Source: an uncultured Desulfobacca sp. (lineage in GTDB: Bacteria > Desulfobacterota > Desulfobaccia > Desulfobaccales > Desulfobaccaceae). From it: a stretch of 8,803 bases of DNA. Below, piece by piece: positions 5,144 through 8,803 of the stretch. The translations under genes were made by a program, and so were the position numbers. The stretch is from NCBI GenBank assembly GCA_937958145.1, contig CALGOE010000141.1:1-8803 (forward strand), read 5' to 3'. The notes beneath the pieces were generated by a model, which saw only the letters and a program-made list of their open reading frames with translations, was not told the origin of the DNA and did not search any database. Numbering within the stretch: the stretch's first letter is position 1; every line of letters starts with the position of its first letter.

Positions 5144-6433
5144 TCAGGCCAGGTCTTCGTTGCGGTCGACGTCCAGATTGAAGAGGCGGCGCGTAAGGTC
5201 GATGTCTTGGGAGCGGCGTTTGGGATGGTGGTTGCGTTTCAGGTACAGGAAGGGGTCATGGAGCAGTTTCAGGGCAATGGATTCGGCCAGGACCTCCAGC
5301 GCTTTCTGCTGTTCCGGGGTCAGGGGGCCCAGTTGGGGCAGGGTCCTTTTTAATTCGTTCTGGCAGATCTGTTTGGCCTTGTCCACCAGGGCGACGATGG
5401 TGGGGGTCACGGCCAAGGTTTCGCGCCATTGCAGGAATTTCTGGGTCTCCACGTCGATAATGCGTTGGGCCTTGACCGCCTCTTCCTGGCGATGATGGAG
5501 ATTGGCCTGGATAACCCCCTGCAGGTCATCAATATTATAAAGATAGACATTATCCAGATCGTTGATGGCCGGATCCAGGTCCCGGGGCACGGCGATATCA
5601 ATGAGGAACAGGGGCCGTTGTTTGCGCCGGCGCATGACCCCTTTGACCTGATCTTTGGTCAGGATCAATTCCGGGGCCCCGGTGGAACTGATGACAATAT
5701 CGGCCTTGAGGAGTTGTTCCGGGAGTTCGGCCAAGGCGACGGCCTCGCCGCCGAAGCGACCGGCCAACTCCAGACCCCGTTCCAGGGTGCGGTTGGCCAC
5801 AATCAGCCGGGCCACCCCGTGCCTTTTGAGGTGCTCCACGGCCAGTTCCGCCATCTCCCCGGCGCCGATGAGCAGCCCGGTCTTATCACTCAGGGAGCCG
5901 AAGATCTTGCGGGCCAATTCCACCGCGGCATAGCTGATGCTGACCGCCAGGCCGCCGATGCCGGTTTCGCTGCGGACCTTTTTGGCGACGGAAAAGGTTT
6001 TGTGGAGCAGGCGGTTCAGGAGCGGTCCCGTGGCCTGTTGGGTGGTCCCCTGGCGATACGCGGCCTTGATCTGGCCCAGAACCTGGGGTTCTCCCATGAC
6101 CATGGAGTCGAGACCGCAGGCTACCTGAAAGAGATGGTTGACGGCTTCCCCCTCCCGATAGACGTAAAGGGCCTGGTGAATGGCGTCGGCGTCGGCCTGT
6201 TCGCCCTGGGCCACGAGCAGGTGCTTGACCTGGGGGATGGCTGGCTCCGGATCAGAGCTGGCAAAGAGGATCTCCACCCGGTTGCAGGTGGCGTAGAACA
6301 AAGCCTCCTGGATTTCCTTGATCTCCCGCAGCTGCTGGTAGGCCAAGGCCGGCTCCGGGGCCAGGGCCGCCAGTTTTTCCCGCAGCGCCACAGGTGCCGT
6401 TTTGTGATTTAAGCCGATGAGAACCAAGGTCAC
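5144..6433 (-). CDS. hemA: Glutamyl-tRNA reductase
   Basis: HemA reduces glutamyl-tRNA(Glu) with NADPH to glutamate-1-semialdehyde, the first committed step of C5-pathway tetrapyrrole synthesis (haem, siroheme, corrinoids). The 429-residue protein has the usual length and all hallmarks: GLNHKTAPV (7-15), catalytic C50 in ATCNRVEIL, GLDSMVMGEPQVLGQIK (107-123), the NADPH-binding GAGEMAELA (190-198) and VANRT (212-216), IDIAVPRDLDP (278-288), and a C-terminal dimerisation helix region (about 320-400). The frame stays open far upstream, but that part is an off-frame reading of ccsA. The GTG at 6433 is chosen because it overlaps the ccsA stop as GTGA and yields the standard HemA N-terminus; an in-frame TTG at 6427 is possible. 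The overlap implies translational coupling. Certain identification. Confidence 0.97.
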   Translation of the reverse strand: MTLVLIGLNHKTAPVALREKLAALAPEPALAYQQLREIKEIQEALFYATCNRVEILFASSDPEPAIPQVKHLLVAQGEQADADAIHQALYVYREGEAVNHLFQVACGLDSMVMGEPQVLGQIKAAYRQGTTQQATGPLLNRLLHKTFSVAKKVRSETGIGGLAVSISYAAVELARKIFGSLSDKTGLLIGAGEMAELAVEHLKRHGVARLIVANRTLERGLELAGRFGGEAVALAELPEQLLKADIVISSTGAPELILTKDQVKGVMRRRKQRPLFLIDIAVPRDLDPAINDLDNVYLYNIDDLQGVIQANLHHRQEEAVKAQRIIDVETQKFLQWRETLAVTPTIVALVDKAKQICQNELKRTLPQLGPLTPEQQKALEVLAESIALKLLHDPFLYLKRNHHPKRRSQDIDLTRRLFNLDVDRNEDLA

Positions 6434-7260
6434 GGCAGGCGTCCCAGGGTATCGAAACGGTGATAACTCCGTTGCCAGAAATCGGCTCCCACAAAGGTTA
6501 CCATCAGGACCAAAAACCCGGTAATGGCCATGAGGGCGGCCCGGCGGCCCCGCCAGCCCTTCACCAACCTCTCGTGCAAAAGTCCGGCATAGAACAGCCA
6601 GGCGATGAGGGTCATGGTCTCTTTCGGGTCCCATTGCCAGAAGCTGCCCAGGACATATTGGGCATAGAGAGAACCGGAAATAATGGCGATGGTCAGCAGG
6701 ATAAAACCGATGTTGATACAATAATAATTCAAGGCGTCCAAGGTTTCCAGGGAGGGCAGACGTCGGTAAAAGAAACCGAATTTCTTGGCCTTGAGCTGCC
6801 GCTCCTGGACCAGATAGAGAATGCCGCCCAGAAAGGCCAGGGCAAAGGTGGCATTGCCCAAAAGGGCCGCCGCAATATGGAAGGTGAGCCAAAAACTCTG
6901 CAGGATCGGGGCAATCTCCGGGGGCCGGGGCAGGAGGAGGGAACCCGACAGCAATAAGGCCGCCATGGGGGCGGCCAAGACCCCCAGGACCTTGACCGGA
7001 TAACGCCAGTTCAAGATCAGAAAGGCTGTCGTGAGCGTCCAACTGAAGAGACTGCAGGCGGCGCTGAAACTGCCCACGGGGAAGAAACCGGTGGCCACGG
7101 TTTCGACAAGCAGGGCCAAGGTGTGGCCCAGCCACCCCAGGGCAATTGTCCAACCACCGGCGAGATAAAGGGTTTCTTTCTGAAACCAGACGTAGCCGAG
7201 CCAGATAAAAGTTGCCACGCCATAGGAAGCCAGGGCCAGAGAGAGCAACCACACGTCCAC
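6430..7260 (-). CDS. ccsA: Cytochrome c assembly protein, CcsA/HemX family
   Basis: A 276-residue integral membrane protein with about eight transmembrane helices (roughly 3-26, 36-56, 66-84, 89-109, 122-151, 179-203, 215-231, 241-260). It has the tryptophan-rich WWD motif, here GSFWQWDPKET (205-215), which binds haem at the outer face of the membrane in System II cytochrome c maturation. H46, H128 and H229 are candidate haem-ligand or conserved family histidines. Its position next to hemA recalls HemX, a related protein that lowers HemA levels in Bacillus; the full WWD motif favours a CcsA role, but either is possible. No CcsB/ResB partner lies in the window. The GTG at 7260 has AGGGGG overlapping the met8 stop as ribosome binding site; a GTG at 7254 is an alternative. 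An ATG at 7305 would overlap met8 and is not preferred. Confidence 0.9.
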   Translation of the reverse strand: MDVWLLSLALASYGVATFIWLGYVWFQKETLYLAGGWTIALGWLGHTLALLVETVATGFFPVGSFSAACSLFSWTLTTAFLILNWRYPVKVLGVLAAPMAALLLSGSLLLPRPPEIAPILQSFWLTFHIAAALLGNATFALAFLGGILYLVQERQLKAKKFGFFYRRLPSLETLDALNYYCINIGFILLTIAIISGSLYAQYVLGSFWQWDPKETMTLIAWLFYAGLLHERLVKGWRGRRAALMAITGFLVLMVTFVGADFWQRSYHRFDTLGRLP

Positions 7261-7268
7261 GCGACCCC

Positions 7269-7982
7269 CTAAAATGCCTGACGGGCCTGGGCCAGAGACT
7301 GGCACACGGCGCCGGCCCGGCGCTGCAATTCGGCCAGGCGCGGCGCCGGCAGGACCGCTCCCAGCAGCTCGGCCAGCAGGGCGGCCAATCCCGCCTGATC
7401 GTTTGCCCGCAGCAACGTCAGCAGCGGACTGGCCGCGATGGCGGTGAATAAAGACTGATTATCCGGGTGGTCCCGCCGGCTGGCCAGGACCGCCTCACGG
7501 ATCAGCCCCAGGAGTTCCACATACGGCCCGTATTCAGGGCCAAAGGTTCTCTCCAGCTCCTGGCGCAGCTTTTTGGCCAGGGCCGGGCTGCGGCCGCCGG
7601 TGCCGATGGCCAGAACCAGATCCCCCCGGCGGATAGTGGCCGGGACAATAAAAGAACAGAGGGCCGGTTGGTCCACCACATTCACCGGCAGCCCCCGGGC
7701 CTGGGCCGCGGCACTGACCGCCTCGTTGACGGGCTGATCATTGGTGGCGGCAATGGCCAGAAACATACCCTCCAGGTGTCCGGGCTGGAAATCCTCCTGG
7801 CGCAGGGTGATCAGTCCCTGTCCGGCCTGGGAGTGCAGCAGCGGCGTCGCCTCCCGGCTTACGACCGTCACCTTGGCCCCGGCCGCCAGCAGATCCTGGA
7901 CCTTGCGCTCGCCCACGGCGCCGCCGCCCACCACCAGGCAGGATTTGCCTTCAATATGCATAAAGATGGGATAGACTTTCAC
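7269..7982 (-). CDS. met8: Precorrin-2 dehydrogenase / sirohydrochlorin ferrochelatase (Met8/CysG N-terminal type)
   Basis: The product oxidises precorrin-2 to sirohydrochlorin with NAD and may insert iron to give siroheme, cofactor of sulfite and nitrite reductases; in anaerobes sirohydrochlorin also leads to the alternative haem pathway and cobamides. The 237-residue protein lacks the CysG methyltransferase half. Seen: YPIFMHIEGKSCLVVGGG (4-21) and GAVGERKV (21-28) forming the Rossmann nucleotide site, AATND (78-82), NVVD with D104 matching the catalytic Asp of Met8/CysG, CSFIVPA (109-115) and IGTGGRSPALAKKLR (126-140). The GTG at 7982 gives the standard family start (MKVYPIF); the ATG seven codons later would cut the first strand. 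Its ribosome binding site is weak. It is first of the tight met8-ccsA-hemA unit, 8 nt before ccsA. Confidence 0.95.
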   Translation of the reverse strand: MKVYPIFMHIEGKSCLVVGGGAVGERKVQDLLAAGAKVTVVSREATPLLHSQAGQGLITLRQEDFQPGHLEGMFLAIAATNDQPVNEAVSAAAQARGLPVNVVDQPALCSFIVPATIRRGDLVLAIGTGGRSPALAKKLRQELERTFGPEYGPYVELLGLIREAVLASRRDHPDNQSLFTAIAASPLLTLLRANDQAGLAALLAELLGAVLPAPRLAELQRRAGAVCQSLAQARQAF

Positions 7983-8162
7983 GATAATGTGGTTCCCGCT
8001 TGGCAGGTAATGAGGCGCCGGGCAAGCCGGCAGCTCACCTCCCCGATGCTCGAGACCTGCTGTGTCTGGTCATCGTATCATTTTTTTCTCTGCCAAGAAA
8101 GACAAGGGACAGAAGTTTGACGGCAGGACGACGCAGTCGGCCTGGGGTGGCCGGAGTGACGG
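7983..8162 (-). other. Leader of met8 with nested hairpin; possible promoter
   Basis: No gene lies here. On the plus-strand text, GCCGG (8017-8021) pairs with CCGGC (8027-8031), extended by GAG (8012-8014) with CTC (8034-8036) and AGGT (8005-8008) with ACCT (8037-8040) across small bulges. GCAGGT (8003-8008) can instead pair with ACCTGC (8055-8060), so two exclusive foldings exist just upstream of met8. A separate hairpin CGGCC/GGCCG spans 8138-8153, without a T tract for the upstream gene. A weak minus-strand promoter is possible: TACGAT (8077-8072) as -10, with TTGGCA (8096-8091) only 13 bp away. No known riboswitch consensus was recognised. Confidence 0.38.
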
Positions 8163-8528
8163 TTAGGTCAGGTCGGTGTATTTGGTGTGTCGCCCGTAAC
8201 TCTGCGCCACCGGGTATTTCTCCTGATTGTGGCGAATTTTGGCCCTCACCGCCGCACTCAGGTCCACCCCGGCGGCTTCGGCCAGGTAAAGGAGAAAAAT
8301 AAGGACGTCGGCCATCTCCTCCTGCAAACGGGCCCGAAAGTTTTTTGCGGCGAGCGCGCTCTGAATTTCGGCCTCGTCTTTCCAGAGAAACAATTCCTGC
8401 AGCTCGCCGACCTCAATGGCCAGAGCCATGGCCAGATTTTTCGGCGTATGGAAAGGCTGCCAGGCCCGTTCATCCCGAAAGGCGACGGCCAACCGCTGCA
8501 GAGCGGCGAGAGTATCCTGATCTGCCAA
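8163..8528 (-). CDS. MazG-like nucleotide pyrophosphohydrolase (dCTP pyrophosphatase type)
   Basis: A 121-residue protein of the all-alpha NTP pyrophosphohydrolase superfamily, which cleaves (d)NTPs to (d)NMP and pyrophosphate as house-cleaning or pool control. The text FRDERAWQPFHTPKNLAMALAIEVGEL (18-43) is very close to the RS21-C6/DCTPP1 branch, whose preferred substrate is dCTP and modified forms. The magnesium-binding carboxylates are present: E39, E42 and E45 in EVGELQE, and E70/E71 with D74 in EEMADVLIFLL. Length is normal for a single-domain member. The TTG at 8528 is chosen because GGAGG (8540-8536) lies 7 nt upstream and the protein then starts right at the domain; the frame is open further upstream, but that part overlaps the preceding gene. 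It starts 19 bp after the partial upstream gene, so the two are probably co-transcribed. Confidence 0.9.
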   Translation of the reverse strand: MADQDTLAALQRLAVAFRDERAWQPFHTPKNLAMALAIEVGELQELFLWKDEAEIQSALAAKNFRARLQEEMADVLIFLLYLAEAAGVDLSAAVRAKIRHNQEKYPVAQSYGRHTKYTDLT

Positions 8529-8547
8529 AAAATGTCCTCCTGCCTTC

Positions 8548-8803
8548 TCAGCAGAGCCAACAGCCCTGCGCACGAATTTCCTCATACCACTGCCGCAGCT
8601 TCGGCTTGATGGCCTCTTTGGGGAGCAACAGGAGCCGGCGGGCCTCGCCCAACTGGATAAAACCGCCGAAATAGGCGAACTTGACCAACCCCTCCAGGTG
8701 CTGCGGCGAAAATTCCAGGTATTCCGCCGGCACCCGTTCCAACATCTCCTGAGCGGCAATGATCTGTTTGATGTAGGCGAAATGCTCCCGGAGTTTGACC
8801 TCC
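8548..8803 (-). CDS. Hypothetical protein, 5' part cut by window edge
   Basis: The frame is open from the right edge to a TGA at 8548, giving at least 84 residues (EVKLREHFAYIKQIIAAQEM onward, ending EEIRAQGCWLC). An internal ATG at 8745 exists but has no need to be the start, since the frame continues sensibly through EVKLREHF to the edge. The visible part is helical and has no transmembrane segment; it ends in Cys-Trp-Leu-Cys, an unusual tail. The family is not recognised. It ends 19 bp before the pyrophosphohydrolase gene with the ribosome binding site between, which suggests one operon. Confidence 0.6.
   Translation of the reverse strand, partial: EVKLREHFAYIKQIIAAQEMLERVPAEYLEFSPQHLEGLVKFAYFGGFIQLGEARRLLLLPKEAIKPKLRQWYEEIRAQGCWLC

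Noticed and set aside
6434..7252. Long N-terminal extension of hemA
   Set aside because: This part is an off-frame reading of ccsA; HemA has a fixed N-terminus (GLNHKTAPV) that begins right after the GTG at 6433.
8529..8759. N-terminal extension of the pyrophosphohydrolase
   Set aside because: The extension overlaps the upstream gene in another frame and is Arg/Ser/Trp-rich; GGAGG at 8540-8536 marks the TTG at 8528 as the start.

Overview
The window is GC-rich bacterial chromosome, densely coded and with unusually frequent GTG/TTG starts. The met8-ccsA-hemA gene order, the System II (CcsA-type) cytochrome c assembly protein, a MetE-superfamily protein without the N-terminal MetE half, and a methyltransferase fused to an FKBP-type isomerase domain suggest an anaerobic deltaproteobacterium (Desulfobacterota, perhaps Desulfobacca- or Syntrophobacter-like). 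This assignment is inference from gene content; there is no rRNA or marker gene to settle it.

Layout. Positions 1-130 hold two copies of a 49-bp, hairpin-rich repeat in an 80-bp period, possibly continuing beyond the left edge. Two plus-strand genes follow: a MetE-core-like protein (178-1209) and a helical, PhoU-like hypothetical protein (1467-2069). A 257-bp structured intergenic region separates them, and a strong intrinsic terminator (2116-2157) ends the second. From there to the right edge every gene is on the minus strand. Read in transcription order from the right edge these are: a truncated hypothetical gene (8803-8548), a MazG/dCTPase-like NTP pyrophosphohydrolase (8528-8163), met8 (7982-7269), ccsA (7260-6430), hemA (6433-5144), an FKBP-methyltransferase fusion (5042-3801), and a hypothetical protein with a winged-helix-like segment (3260-2178).

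How the genes work together. met8, ccsA and hemA are tightly packed: an 8-nt gap, then a 4-nt GTGA overlap. They form a tetrapyrrole/cytochrome unit: HemA makes glutamate-1-semialdehyde, the committed step to all tetrapyrroles; Met8 turns precorrin-2 into sirohydrochlorin/siroheme; CcsA belongs to the haem-handling family used in cytochrome c maturation. The methyltransferase gene follows after 101 bp and may be a separate unit.

The most interesting stretch is the roughly 540-bp gap at 3261-3800. On the minus strand it has a promoter matching both sigma-54 (-24/-12) and sigma-70 elements. It also has a 10-bp direct repeat with an 11-bp period next to a plus-strand extended -10 promoter. That promoter points into about 180 bp with no gene, several hairpins, a possible 5'-3' closing stem and a T8 tract: a candidate small RNA. 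The FKBP-methyltransferase fusion and the structured leaders at 1268-1466 and 7983-8100 also merit attention. No tRNA, rRNA, insertion sequence or credible CRISPR array was seen.
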